64,000 bases of DNA. It comes from Thalassotalea loyana. Lineage in GTDB: Bacteria > Pseudomonadota > Gammaproteobacteria > Enterobacterales > Alteromonadaceae. Positions within the stretch are counted from its first letter, which is position 1. The number at the start of each line of letters is the position of its first letter. A program made the position numbers and the translations under genes. Shown here in pieces: positions 8,515-17,883 of the stretch. The stretch lies in the NCBI RefSeq assembly GCF_030161435.1, contig NZ_BSSV01000003.1, positions 248,001 through 312,000 on the forward strand, read 5' to 3'. The notes under the pieces are model-generated. The model was given only the letters and a program-made list of their open reading frames with translations, did no database searches and was not told the DNA's origin.

Positions 8515-9678
8515 CTATAAACTTGCCGTATTTAAAAATTGAATTTTTGCGTCATACCTTAGTTCGTCATCATCAAATGTTGAGTTGCGTTTAGCGCGTT
8601 GCAATGATCGCTTCACATTATCCAATTGACCGAGTTCAGCATATGCTTTAGCGATACCAAAATAGAATTCATGTTGCTTATTGTCGAGTCTGATTGCTTT
8701 TTTGAAATGGTTTACCGCAACAAGATGGTCGCCATTATAGTAGGCTTCCGTACCCAGTAATGCGTGATAGTATGGATTTTTCAATCGTTTGCGATGAACA
8801 GACGTTCGTATTTGCTCTGCTTGCTCTACATCGCCAGACAAGTCATGTAAAATTGCAAGGTTATCTAATACCGTTAAGTTGTCCGGATTGATTTCCATTG
8901 CATTTTGATAGCTTATGTAAGCGTGTTCATATAAATCGTTTTGACGATACAATACCCCTAAGTTTCCCCATGCAGAATCGTAACTAGGATCAACTAGTGT
9001 TGCGGCCTTGAGGTAAGCATATGCTTTGTTGGTATCGCCGATAACCATGGCATCAGCGCCTTTGTTTGTATAAAACATTGCAACGACAGTATTTTGGTCA
9101 ACAAACTGGCTAGGAAAGGCTTTTTTTCGCATGGTTGGATCAAAATCAATGGTATAAACATTTTTACCATAAACTGTTTGTTGTAATGGCGAATCAGCAT
9201 CAAAAATCACCAAATTAACATGCCCTGTAAGCATGTTATATGAACCATTTCTGACCCAGTATTCAGGCACATCAACGCGTTGGAAATAAGCTGGTAAATC
9301 AGCGGCATGTGCGAGTGCATAAGATAAAACAGTTAACGACATGCAATTGGCATTCTGACTCATAAACGTTTGACTGGCGGTCAGATTAGCTGTGCTACTG
9401 TAATTAATGCCGATTTGTTCACTTTCGAACAAAAACTTTACTAGTTTATTAACTTTGTCTTTCGAAGATTTCTGTTTAGCTAAATCAGAAATAAATTCTT
9501 CAGTTTCAGGCGCAAGCTCGAAAATATCATCTGCCGTTTCAACGGAAACATATTGATAATAGGGAAAAGACTTATCAGCATAAATTGGATCAACCTGAAC
9601 CTGTACCTGTTGCTCTGTCGATTGACAACCCACCAGAAGACATACAAGTATAAAAATCAACGAATTAAGCCTGTTCAT
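8515..9678 (-). CDS. lipoprotein with transglutaminase-like domain and TPR repeats
   Basis: The signal peptide ends in LVGC (Cys18), giving a lipoprotein. Residues 80-185 look like a transglutaminase/cysteine-peptidase core: C112 in NANCMSLT, H153 in TGHVNLV, and D178 or D180 in TIDFDPT form a complete Cys-His-Asp set. Residues 210-370 are TPR repeats, with helices typical of NLGVLYRQ and YISYQNAMEINP. It is the first gene of a two-gene operon with the M28 peptidase, which starts at the base after its stop. I infer a cell-envelope peptide or cross-link-processing role. Substrate unknown. Confidence 0.85.
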   Translation of the reverse strand: MNRLNSLIFILVCLLVGCQSTEQQVQVQVDPIYADKSFPYYQYVSVETADDIFELAPETEEFISDLAKQKSSKDKVNKLVKFLFESEQIGINYSSTANLTASQTFMSQNANCMSLTVLSYALAHAADLPAYFQRVDVPEYWVRNGSYNMLTGHVNLVIFDADSPLQQTVYGKNVYTIDFDPTMRKKAFPSQFVDQNTVVAMFYTNKGADAMVIGDTNKAYAYLKAATLVDPSYDSAWGNLGVLYRQNDLYEHAYISYQNAMEINPDNLTVLDNLAILHDLSGDVEQAEQIRTSVHRKRLKNPYYHALLGTEAYYNGDHLVAVNHFKKAIRLDNKQHEFYFGIAKAYAELGQLDNVKRSLQRAKRNSTFDDDELRYDAKIQFLNTASL

Positions 9679-9800
9679 AGCAAATCACCTGTTCGACTAC
9701 CTCATCATTAAGTTTAGGCAATTATTGGCTAAAATGTCACCAAACATTCATTAACATTAATACTTTATTACATTTAATATTCGCGTCGCATTATCATCAG

Positions 9801-11366
9801 CTAGCCAATCTGAACTTGATTCCGGCCATTTTCTTTCGCCTTATACAAGAGTTCATCCGCTCGCTTTATTGCGTCTTCCATTGTCTCTTTTACCAACTTT
9901 TCAGTCACACCAAGTGAGATTGTATAAGCTTGAGGCAGAATTTTTAGCACGTTTTCATCACTCTCGACTGCACAACGCAGGCGCTCAGCTAAATGTGCCG
10001 TTTGTTCAGCACTATAATTGGGGCAGATTATCAAAAACTCCTCACCACCAAACCGATAGACAAAGTCAGTATCTCGGGAGTACGTCTTCATCAACTGAGC
10101 TAGGTGGAGTAACACATCATCGCCCGTTGTGTGACCATAGGTATCATTGATCAATTTGAACTTATCGATATCAATACCGATTAGGCCAATCTGATAACTT
10201 CTGTCTCGGTATTGTGCATTGCTTAATTCAACTTTTTTTTCTTTAAAATGGTTGCGGTTAAGCAACTTAGTTAACGCGTCATGTTGAAGCATGCTGGCAA
10301 CCTTAAAGTGGTAATATAAAATCAATGCTAACGCTGCCGCGATAATTGTCGTGACGCCCATTTTTTTATAAAGCTCGCTAACTTCTTCTTCAATCCCCCT
10401 AGCAAGAGGTGTCGCATCACTTAACACGATAAATCGCCACCCGATCTCATCAAAATCGAAGGCATTATAGAAAAAGTCGACAGGTTGTAGATTCTCAGAA
10501 CTAACAAATGGTTTTCCATAGCGCTCAACCGACGTAATTCCATAGTACTGCTCGGGCGGTTTACCATAAAACGCTTCTATGTAGTTGCTATCATCGACTA
10601 ACACTGAACTAATCGGGAGTTTCAACGTGATTGGAAATAGTCTTTTGTCCGTTAGCTTAAAGGGCACGCCGTTTGGCGCTATTAAAAAAAAGTGATGGTA
10701 GCTATCAAACTTTGACGGAGGAATAAACTTTTCGTCAAACTCAATAATTACGCCGTACGTATGTCCTAAGTCATCGGTTAGTCGGTTAATCCCATAGACA
10801 TTAATACGGTGCATATACTGACTAAAAACAAACTGCCAAGAAAACTCACCATTTATGTTTTCCAACCATGGCTTATAACGTGTCTTCCAAAATCTATCAT
10901 CAGTATCTCCGTAAATAACATGGTGGCCATCCTCAACAACATATTTAATTGCAATCTTGAAATTATCAATTAGGTACTTATCAGTATTTCGGATCCAGTG
11001 AGTAGCTTCACTATGAAGAAAATGATCAGCGACATTTTGTGCATTGTTAGTTTGCTGTTTGTGATGATTTTTATGACGCTTAATGTCATTGTGTTCAGGG
11101 TTGGGTTTACGGGTGTGGTCTTGTACTAGAAAGTCTTTGAGACGATAACTGATGACACTCGAGACTTGATGAACTCTTTCAACTTCTGACTTAATTAGAT
11201 ACTCCACTTCTTCAGCATAGCCTTTGGCCTGAAGAGCATTTAACTGCACATGCTTATCTATCTCCTTTTGATATTCACCGACAAAGTTAAATACTTGCAG
11301 TGACAATATCAAGAATGTAATGACACCCCATATTGCATAAGATTGTTTATTCGATATGAATCTCAC
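9801..11366 (-). CDS. membrane diguanylate cyclase with periplasmic sensor domain
   Basis: Makes c-di-GMP from two GTP. A membrane segment (about 12-30) precedes a 300-residue periplasmic sensing region, then a second membrane segment (about 333-352) and the GGDEF domain (about 358-521). The active site is GGEEF (YRFGGEEFL), an active variant. RDTD five residues earlier is an intact RxxD inhibitory site, so product feedback is expected. DALTKLLNRNHF marks the start of the catalytic domain. The histidine/lysine-rich tract at about 88-102 in the sensor (RHKNHHK) is unusual. It is a single gene, with about 120 bases before it and 235 after it. Confidence 0.92.
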   Translation of the reverse strand: MRFISNKQSYAIWGVITFLILSLQVFNFVGEYQKEIDKHVQLNALQAKGYAEEVEYLIKSEVERVHQVSSVISYRLKDFLVQDHTRKPNPEHNDIKRHKNHHKQQTNNAQNVADHFLHSEATHWIRNTDKYLIDNFKIAIKYVVEDGHHVIYGDTDDRFWKTRYKPWLENINGEFSWQFVFSQYMHRINVYGINRLTDDLGHTYGVIIEFDEKFIPPSKFDSYHHFFLIAPNGVPFKLTDKRLFPITLKLPISSVLVDDSNYIEAFYGKPPEQYYGITSVERYGKPFVSSENLQPVDFFYNAFDFDEIGWRFIVLSDATPLARGIEEEVSELYKKMGVTTIIAAALALILYYHFKVASMLQHDALTKLLNRNHFKEKKVELSNAQYRDRSYQIGLIGIDIDKFKLINDTYGHTTGDDVLLHLAQLMKTYSRDTDFVYRFGGEEFLIICPNYSAEQTAHLAERLRCAVESDENVLKILPQAYTISLGVTEKLVKETMEDAIKRADELLYKAKENGRNQVQIG

Positions 11367-11497
11367 CTAAGTACCCACTAGATTTAGCAAAAAATAGATA
11401 AATGTCGTGTACTTAAAAGTAGTAGATGAGTTATGTATGTACAAGAAATATACAGGCTAGTGCGAAATCTTGTTAACAAGCCAAAAGACTTGGTAAA

Positions 11498-11533
11498 CAA
11501 AAAAGACACCTTAATGAAAACCACTAAGGTGTC
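11498..11533 (-). terminator. terminator of the porin gene
   Basis: A 9-bp stem, GACACCTTA with TAAGGTGTC, and an 11-base loop are followed by TTTTTTG on the minus strand, 70 bases past the porin stop. Confidence 0.8.
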
Positions 11534-11603
11534 AGGAATGCCTCTAAGTTAGCACTACACTAGATGAGGCGAGGGTTACCCAAAAAAGTAAACTTGTTGG
11601 CCG

Positions 11604-12665
11604 CTAGATATTATATTTCGCTGAAAATTGAGCATATACAGAGTCAGCATCTTTATCTTTCATATCGTATTGGCCGATTTCGAAGCCAAAAGATAATTTT
11701 GGCGTGTAATTTTTAAAGATATTGATACCTACTTGCGAACGCTCGCGGTCTGATTCATCAGTTTCAATGTTACCGTAGAAAATAGAACTTCTTAGATCTT
11801 CTGTCCAGAAGTGACGATATGCCACCATGTACGACAAACTATCTTCTGCTTTGCCATTGAACACATCTGGTGCAGCGGTAACGCCAACGTAACGACCCGT
11901 TTGACCCGCATGCAATTGGAATCGAACATCATCCTTACCAAAAGTCTTCACGCGACCGGCAATTGAAGCGCCAAATGTTGTTTCATCCGAGCCATCAGTG
12001 AAGTTTAATTGGCGAACTAGGCCAGCAAAAGATACATTACCCCAATCACCTTTCATCGTATATTTACCAATGATATCGGGCATTTTATCATTTGCAGGGT
12101 CAGCATCTGGGCTTGAATCAATACCATCATTACCCCACGATTCAGGGTTCTCAATTGCAACTTCAAAACCACCATTTGAGTAACGAATCATGGTATTTCG
12201 AACGAATGCTTCACCTACCATGGCACCAGCAAAGTCAGCGGTTTCAGCTAAAGCACTGGTATTCATGAAGGTTGTCCATGTTTGACCAAACGTAAAACCG
12301 TTATATTTGATAAACGCATGGCGCAATCGAGGATGTGATGAATTTGAGATGATCTCGTTACCGCCCCCGCCGTAAAAGTCCATCTCAATAAAGCCTGTCA
12401 CGTCACCATGAACATACTTCATGTTAAAGCGTGTTTCATTGGCAAATAACTTAAGTTTCGATGCATCTTCAGCTAATACTGCGCCGCCACCTGTCCAGAA
12501 ATCTTGATATGCAACATTGCCATCAACATAACGAGCGTCGACTTTAATAAACCCACCAAAGGTAATTGTGTCTTCGTCCGTTAATTTGATTTCATAAGCA
12601 GCATTAGCAGCTTGTGAAAATGCCAGTAAACCACCGACAAATAGCATTTTATTCGTTGTTTTCAT
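11604..12665 (-). CDS. outer-membrane porin, DcaP-like
   Basis: A 353-residue outer-membrane beta-barrel with a signal peptide ending at ANAA and a C-terminal aromatic/Ile residue after alternating strands (YAQFSAKYNI). The N-terminal FGGFIKVDARY and FGQTWTTFMN..LAETADFAG resemble the DcaP family of trimeric porins for small organic acids. Located next to acs, it may bring acetate or related acids through the outer membrane; that link is inferred from position only. GGGAG gives a good ribosome site before the ATG. The acs terminator separates the two genes, so the porin has its own promoter in 12666-12760. Confidence 0.85.
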   Translation of the reverse strand: MKTTNKMLFVGGLLAFSQAANAAYEIKLTDEDTITFGGFIKVDARYVDGNVAYQDFWTGGGAVLAEDASKLKLFANETRFNMKYVHGDVTGFIEMDFYGGGGNEIISNSSHPRLRHAFIKYNGFTFGQTWTTFMNTSALAETADFAGAMVGEAFVRNTMIRYSNGGFEVAIENPESWGNDGIDSSPDADPANDKMPDIIGKYTMKGDWGNVSFAGLVRQLNFTDGSDETTFGASIAGRVKTFGKDDVRFQLHAGQTGRYVGVTAAPDVFNGKAEDSLSYMVAYRHFWTEDLRSSIFYGNIETDESDRERSQVGINIFKNYTPKLSFGFEIGQYDMKDKDADSVYAQFSAKYNI

Positions 12666-12761
12666 TGTATACTCCCAGATTAACTCTTAAGGACAGAATC
12701 AACTACTCATTCCATCTACTAACTCGTTGTAATGTAATTTTTAATTGTTTTTTTTATGGAA

Positions 12762-12790
12762 AATAAAGGCGCATTACGCGCCCTTTATTT
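12762..12790 (-). terminator. terminator of acs
   Basis: AATAAAGGCGC pairs with GCGCCCTTTATT (one bulge) around ATTA. On the minus strand it starts directly after the acs TAG and runs into TTTATTTT. Confidence 0.7.
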
Positions 12791-14689
12791 CTATTCTTCT
12801 AGCGTGCTTAAGTCGCCCACATCCTGACCTAATGCTTGTGCTTTCAATACACGGCGCATGATTTTTCCAGAACGCGTTTTTGGTAAAGACTCTACAAATT
12901 TCACATCTTCTGGCGTTGCGATTTTGCCCATTTCGTTACCAACGTGAGCTTTTAGCTCAAGCTCTAGTTCTTTGCTTGCCTCAACACCCGCATTTAAAAT
13001 GACATAAGTGTGAATCGCATTACCTTTTAATTCGTGAGGTAAGCCAACTGCTGCTGCCTCTGTAACTTTAGGGTGACTAACAAGGGCACTTTCTACTTCA
13101 GAGGTGCCTAAGCGATAGCCTGACACTTTCAGTACCTCATCCATCCGGCCAATAACCCAGATGTAGCCATCGTCGTCTTTTTTCGCACTGTCACCTGCTA
13201 AGTAAATCCACTTGCCGTTGGCGTCTTGGCTCCAGTACAAATCTTTGTAGCGTTCAGGGTCTTTGAATACGGTTCTGGCCATACCTGGCCAAGGGTTCTT
13301 GATGATCAGCTTACCTTCTTCATTTGCTGGTACTTCTTGACCGTCATCGTTAACAATCTCGATTTCGTTACCAAAGAAAGGTTTAGTTGCTGAACCTGGT
13401 TTTAATGGGGTAATTGGCAATGGACACACCATGAAGCCGCCCGTTTCTGTTTGCCACCACGTGTCAATAATTGGGCATTTACCTTGACCAATGACATTGT
13501 GGTACCAACGCCATGCTTCAGGGTTTATTGGCTCCCCTACACTACCTAGCAAGCGCAGGCTAGACAGGTCGTGTTTTTGTGGCCAACGGTCACCAAATCG
13601 CATTAAGCCGCGAATCGCAGTCGGTGAAGTATACAGAATGTTGATGCCATACTTTTCAATGATTTGCCACCAACGGTTCGGATATGGATAGTTTGGCGCG
13701 CCCTCGTAAAGCATAATGGTCGCACCGTTAATTAACGGGCCGTAAACAATGTAGCTGTGACCAGTAATCCAGCCCGGATCGGCAGCACACCACCACCTGT
13801 CTTGAGGTTTGATGTCAAACGCCATGCGGTGCGTGGTTGAGGTATAAACCGAGTAGCCACCATGCGTATGCACCATGCCCTTTGGCTTACCCGTAGTGCC
13901 TGATGTGTAAAGAATAAATAGCGGGTCTTCAGCATCCGTTTCTTCTGTTTCACACTTAGGACTAGCAATCGGTAGCGCAGTTAAGTCATGTAACCAGAAA
14001 TCACGTGCTGGCTCCATTTCAACGTCAAGTTCGTTATTCTTAACACAGATACAAACTTCGATTGAAGGTGAACGGTTCATTGCGTCATTAGCAATAGATT
14101 TCAAATCAACTTGTTTACCTCGACGCCAGCCACCATCTGCTGTTATTAGTACACGAGATTGTGCATCATCAATACGCGAGGCTAGAGCTTCCGTGCTAAA
14201 GCCACCGTAAACCACAGAGTGGATAGCGCCAATTTTGGCACACGCGAGCATTGCAAAAACAAGTTCAGGAATTTGAGGCATGTAAATCGTAACGATATCG
14301 CCCTTTGATACACCCATGCTTTTCAAAACGTTAGCGAACTGACAAACTTCTCGGTTTAACCCGTTATAACTGAAATTGCGCACTTGGCCGTTTTCACCTT
14401 CCCAGATAATCGCCATTTTGTTGCGATTCGCTGTCTCCAAATGACGATCTATCGCATTGTGCACGATGTTTGTTGAACCACCTTTGAACCATTGGTAAAA
14501 CGGAGCATTAGACTCATCCAAGACCTGGTCCCACTTCTTATACCAACCAAGCGTTTCTGCTTGCTCAGCCCAAAAGGCCTCTCTATTTTCAACAGAGTAG
14601 TCATATAATTTTTGATACTCGGCAACATTAGCTTGCTCAAGGACTTCAGCACTAGGGTGAAATATGTCTTGCTGATTCTCGGTAGTCAT
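12791..14689 (-). CDS. acs: acetyl-CoA synthetase (AMP-forming)
   Basis: Activates acetate to acetyl-CoA through acetyl-AMP, the high-affinity acetate scavenging route. ANL-superfamily motifs are present: the P-loop YTSGTTGKPKG (about 250), DTWWQTETGG with the tryptophan that limits the acyl pocket to acetate, and the C-terminal KTRSGKIMRR holding the lysine that protein acetylation usually silences. At 632 residues it is close to the usual 650. The pair of CrbR-type dyads 68-116 bases upstream suggests control by the CrbS/CrbR-like system encoded 6-12 kb away. Propionyl-CoA synthetase is the main alternative; the WWQTETGG tryptophan favours acetate. Confidence 0.93.
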   Translation of the reverse strand: MTTENQQDIFHPSAEVLEQANVAEYQKLYDYSVENREAFWAEQAETLGWYKKWDQVLDESNAPFYQWFKGGSTNIVHNAIDRHLETANRNKMAIIWEGENGQVRNFSYNGLNREVCQFANVLKSMGVSKGDIVTIYMPQIPELVFAMLACAKIGAIHSVVYGGFSTEALASRIDDAQSRVLITADGGWRRGKQVDLKSIANDAMNRSPSIEVCICVKNNELDVEMEPARDFWLHDLTALPIASPKCETEETDAEDPLFILYTSGTTGKPKGMVHTHGGYSVYTSTTHRMAFDIKPQDRWWCAADPGWITGHSYIVYGPLINGATIMLYEGAPNYPYPNRWWQIIEKYGINILYTSPTAIRGLMRFGDRWPQKHDLSSLRLLGSVGEPINPEAWRWYHNVIGQGKCPIIDTWWQTETGGFMVCPLPITPLKPGSATKPFFGNEIEIVNDDGQEVPANEEGKLIIKNPWPGMARTVFKDPERYKDLYWSQDANGKWIYLAGDSAKKDDDGYIWVIGRMDEVLKVSGYRLGTSEVESALVSHPKVTEAAAVGLPHELKGNAIHTYVILNAGVEASKELELELKAHVGNEMGKIATPEDVKFVESLPKTRSGKIMRRVLKAQALGQDVGDLSTLEE

Positions 14690-14756
14690 GGGGTAACCTC
14701 GATAACGTTAAAATTTATTTGTTACCTAGAGTAGAGGTTAGTTATTTTGTTGGGTA

Positions 14757-14772
14757 TTAGACCTAAGTCTAA
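14757..14772. promoter_or_regulatory. proposed CrbR operator, proximal acs site
   Basis: Perfect dyad TTAGAC-CTAA-GTCTAA, 68 bases before the acs ATG. The same 6-4-6 dyad occurs before crbR. A weak -10 (TACTCT, minus strand, 14728-14733) would put its centre near -43, an activator position. The match to CrbR is inference. Confidence 0.6.
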
Positions 14773-14789
14773 GACATTGATATTTTTCG

Positions 14790-14805
14790 TTAGACTTTGG
14801 TCTTA
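14790..14805. promoter_or_regulatory. proposed CrbR operator, distal acs site
   Basis: TTAGAC-TTTG-GTCTTA matches the dyad at 11 of 12 positions. Its centre is 33 bp (about three helical turns) from the proximal site, so two dimers could sit on the same DNA face. Confidence 0.55.
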
Positions 14806-14827
14806 AATGCGAAAACAGCTAGATACC

Positions 14828-15517
14828 TTACCAATTTAAAAAGTGGTTTAAAGGCTTATTCTCTAGTTCGTTTTGATAAATAAATGCTTGAAATAACTCG
14901 GCAGTGGCTACCGCATCACTCAATGCATTATGGGCATGGTAGTTGTGTAATTTGTAACGCTCACGTAAAGACTCTAGCCTTAATTGAGATGGGTCATAAG
15001 GAATCGTTTGTTGGTCAAATCGTTTCTTATGTAATGCCAACGTATCAACGAATAAAAATAAAGGCGATTCACCATAAAGTTCCATACATGCTTGTTGAAG
15101 GAACAGCCGCTCTATTTTGGCGTAATGAACGAGCAAAACTTTCCCAGCAACAGTTTTCAATAATCGTTCGAGTTCGTCGGCAAGTTGTAATCCCCTCGCC
15201 TGCTCTTGTTCAGTAATATGATGAATTCCCACATTGTCTGATTTCAACACCTGTTGACAGTTGATAATTTGATGATGACTACTCGCTAGTGAAATTTTTA
15301 ATTGCTCTACATTGCAATAACCAACGCTCAATAACTTATCTTGCTTAGCATTCAGCCCCGTCGTTTCAAAATCCAGCGTGACCATAGGAACGTCTTTAAT
15401 GGGTAATTTGCTATCAGGCAGAGGTGTTGATAGGTATTCACTAATATGCTGACTTTTAGATTGTTTATACTGTTTCTTTCGCAACGCCTGATAACCAAAT
15501 AACTGTCGATAAATCAT
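14828..15517 (-). CDS. DnaQ-like DEDDh 3'-5' exonuclease
   Basis: A 229-residue nuclease of the epsilon/DnaQ family. D49 and E51 in TLDFETTGLN form the first metal site. LLVHYAKIERLF carries the second motif, and the C-terminal HNALSDAVATAEL gives the HxxxxD of the DEDDh type. A basic N-terminal 40 residues precede the domain. The gene ends 12 bases after... the CBS/DUF294 gene in transcription order and is clearly its operon partner. Such exonuclease-DUF294 pairs commonly neighbour acs and the acetate symporter in this order of bacteria. Biological role in the acetate region is unknown. Confidence 0.88.
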   Translation of the reverse strand: MIYRQLFGYQALRKKQYKQSKSQHISEYLSTPLPDSKLPIKDVPMVTLDFETTGLNAKQDKLLSVGYCNVEQLKISLASSHHQIINCQQVLKSDNVGIHHITEQEQARGLQLADELERLLKTVAGKVLLVHYAKIERLFLQQACMELYGESPLFLFVDTLALHKKRFDQQTIPYDPSQLRLESLRERYKLHNYHAHNALSDAVATAELFQAFIYQNELENKPLNHFLNW

Positions 15518-15529
15518 AGTTAGCTCACA

Positions 15530-17374
15530 TTAATAAACTGTCTGTCTATTGTCCTGCAACGTCTTAATCACCTTGAATGCATCTTTTAGGTGTGCACGCT
15601 CTAACCGTGATATTTCTTTAGGTGAGATGTCATTGTCGATACTCTCGCCTTGCAGTTGTTGCATAACTTGATGTTGTAACTTTAATTGGTGCAAAAGTTG
15701 AAAAGCATCGATCAAATTTGCCGCAGAAGCTTGCGTTAATACGTTGGTTCCAGCGCAAAGTTCCAAACGTTCGATTGTTGAAACGGCTTCAACGCCATGA
15801 GAAAGTGCGTAGATTCTAGCTAAATCGACAATAGGCGCAATCCCTTGATGTTTAATATCGAAAGTCTTTTTGTTTTTACCGTTTTGCTTAAGTACGAAAT
15901 CCCTGAACATGCCAAGCGGGGGTTTAAGCTGCAATGCGTTTTTTGTTAAGTGTGCGATAAATAATGAGCTTTGTTTACTTCGTTCAAGCATATTCGATCT
16001 GACTTCCTGCAACAGGCTTTCATCACCATAAACCGTCGTTAAATCAAAAAATATACTACAGTGCATTAATGCTTTAGGTTCAGGCGTTTCTATCCAGTCA
16101 GTAAAATATTGATGCCAAACAGATTGTTTTTGTCGCCATTTACTATTCATCGCCATCACATCACCAGGACAATATACAAAGCCACACTGAGCTAACCCAT
16201 GACAAACAAAATCAGCGAGGTGAGCAAACCATTCCATGTCTTTGTCTGTGGCGCTGTCACTGATAATTAAGGCATTATCTTGATCAGAATAGGCATACTG
16301 CTCTTTGCGAGCTTGCGAGCCAGCGGCAAGCCAAGCAAAGCTCACCGGTGCATCGCCATACTGCTCAATAGCCAACTCAATAATTTTCTGGGTTAGCGAC
16401 TGACAAATCGCACTGATACTCTTGCTAATGTTTGTCGCGGTAGTACCAACTTTACTCATCCTTAATTGCAATTTAGGTATGAGCTTCGCAATATCAACAA
16501 GCGCCGCTACCGACTTTGCCTTACGAATCATATGTGTAATATTGACGGCGTTTTGTCCCTCAAAGTGCATTAAATCAGTTATTGTTACCATACCATCAAG
16601 TCGACCATTTTTAGTTACTGGCAAATGATGAATTCGACAATTGTTCATCAGTAATAACGCATCATATGCACTTGCTTTGCAATCGATGGTTTTTATGGCT
16701 TTAGTCATGATGCTAAATATTGGTTGGTTAATATCGATACCTTTTGCAATACAGCGCGCTCTCAGATCTTTATCCGTAATGATGCCAACCGCTTCGCCTT
16801 TATCTTCGACGACAAGTGAAGAGAACCCTTTCTCCGTCATTTTTATCGCTGCACATTGAATCGTTTGATTTGATCCGATCGTCTCAACCCCTGAATGATA
16901 AAACTGCTCTAATCGCGCGTTACCAAGAGAGGCATTAATGACATCCTCCTGCGCAAGTTGATTGACTTTTACCTGTAATCGTTGCGCTGCTGACTGTTGC
17001 AGAAAATCGATTACTGGCTGATGGTTTTCAATAATTGGAAGAATTTCCGCTAGGCCAAGACTATAGATAATACAATCTTCCTCAGACCTCACTTTGACAG
17101 CTAACTTATCATTAGCAAACGCGAATACGGTACATAAGTCTTGCTCGCCAAACTTATCAATTAAGGTATTGTCTTTATCATAGTACGCCAATAAGCCTTT
17201 TCGAATAACAAACAAACTGGGCTTAGTAATGGTCTCAGGAGGGAGGTCTTCACCAACGCGCAAATAAAGAATTTCGATATGCTTTACCAGTTGTTCGACT
17301 GAACGTTCAGGTAACAAATCAAATGGCGGGATCTGACCTAAGAAAGCTTCTATTTCTGACAATCCACTGCTCAT
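15530..17374 (-). CDS. CBS-domain protein with cNMP-binding-like and DUF294 nucleotidyltransferase-like domains
   Basis: 614 residues in four parts. These are an N-terminal cyclic-nucleotide-binding-like beta-roll (about 10-125), a CBS pair (about 150-280), a putative nucleotidyltransferase (DUF294, about 310-450, with AAGSQARKEQ followed by SDQDNALI), and the DUF294 C-terminal helical domain (about 470-614). The G-S-x-x-R and D-x-D pattern keeps the metal-binding residues, so it may transfer a nucleotide to a protein partner. It sits divergent from the symporter genes, 257 bases away, and upstream of the exonuclease. The CBS pair probably senses adenylates, which fits a role linked to acs energy demand; that is inference. 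Confidence 0.9.
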   Translation of the reverse strand: MSSGLSEIEAFLGQIPPFDLLPERSVEQLVKHIEILYLRVGEDLPPETITKPSLFVIRKGLLAYYDKDNTLIDKFGEQDLCTVFAFANDKLAVKVRSEEDCIIYSLGLAEILPIIENHQPVIDFLQQSAAQRLQVKVNQLAQEDVINASLGNARLEQFYHSGVETIGSNQTIQCAAIKMTEKGFSSLVVEDKGEAVGIITDKDLRARCIAKGIDINQPIFSIMTKAIKTIDCKASAYDALLLMNNCRIHHLPVTKNGRLDGMVTITDLMHFEGQNAVNITHMIRKAKSVAALVDIAKLIPKLQLRMSKVGTTATNISKSISAICQSLTQKIIELAIEQYGDAPVSFAWLAAGSQARKEQYAYSDQDNALIISDSATDKDMEWFAHLADFVCHGLAQCGFVYCPGDVMAMNSKWRQKQSVWHQYFTDWIETPEPKALMHCSIFFDLTTVYGDESLLQEVRSNMLERSKQSSLFIAHLTKNALQLKPPLGMFRDFVLKQNGKNKKTFDIKHQGIAPIVDLARIYALSHGVEAVSTIERLELCAGTNVLTQASAANLIDAFQLLHQLKLQHQVMQQLQGESIDNDISPKEISRLERAHLKDAFKVIKTLQDNRQTVY

Positions 17375-17449
17375 AACGACCTCAATCCTATTTTCCTAAT
17401 ATTAGTAATACTCGCCTCCTACAATTGACGCAAGCGCTTCATCAAAAAC

Positions 17450-17465
17450 CTAGACTAAAGTTGAA
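17450..17465. promoter_or_regulatory. degenerate copy of the acs/crbR dyad
   Basis: CTAGAC-TAAA-GTTGAA matches 9 of 12 conserved positions of TTAGAC-N4-GTCTAA. It lies in the divergent region between the DUF294 gene (76 bases away) and the symporter operon (167 bases away). It is weak alone and is suggestive only because of the stronger sites nearby. Confidence 0.3.
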
Positions 17466-17631
17466 TACCTGAGCCGAAAATAACTTGCTAGTTTAAAAGC
17501 GTGATGTTTTATTGGTGATTCTTTAATCACTAACAAAGCAAACAAAAACTATGTGATTAATAAATACAACAGGTGTGAATTCACTTTCATAACATCATCA
17601 CATATAACGATAACAAGTAAGGAGATAGGTT

Positions 17632-17883
17632 GTGGAAAATACAAAAGGCTATTGGCAGGAAAACCTGCGACTAATCTTAATCTGCCTCTGCATATGGTTT
17701 GTTGTTTCATTTGGTTTCGGGTTATTACTGGTTGAACCGTTAAATGAAATTCGCCTAGGCGGCTATAAGTTAGGCTTTTGGTTCGCGCAACAAGGTTCAA
17801 TTTATACCTTTGTCGCGTTAATTTTTTGGTATACCAAAAAAATGAACGATTTAGATAAAAAATACAATGTGGAGGAGTCGTAA
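17632..17883 (+). CDS. DUF4212 small subunit of sodium/solute symporter
   Basis: An 83-residue membrane protein with two helices (about 14-33 and 47-67), typical of DUF4212 partners of SSS transporters. The GTG start has AAGGAG 7 bases upstream. The stop TAATG overlaps the start of the large subunit by one base, so the two are translationally coupled. It probably stabilises or regulates the transporter. Confidence 0.9.
   Translation: MENTKGYWQENLRLILICLCIWFVVSFGFGLLLVEPLNEIRLGGYKLGFWFAQQGSIYTFVALIFWYTKKMNDLDKKYNVEES

Noticed and set aside
11998-12183. Antisense open frames over the porin and other long genes
   Set aside because: These are shadows of strongly coding frames without start signals or domains.
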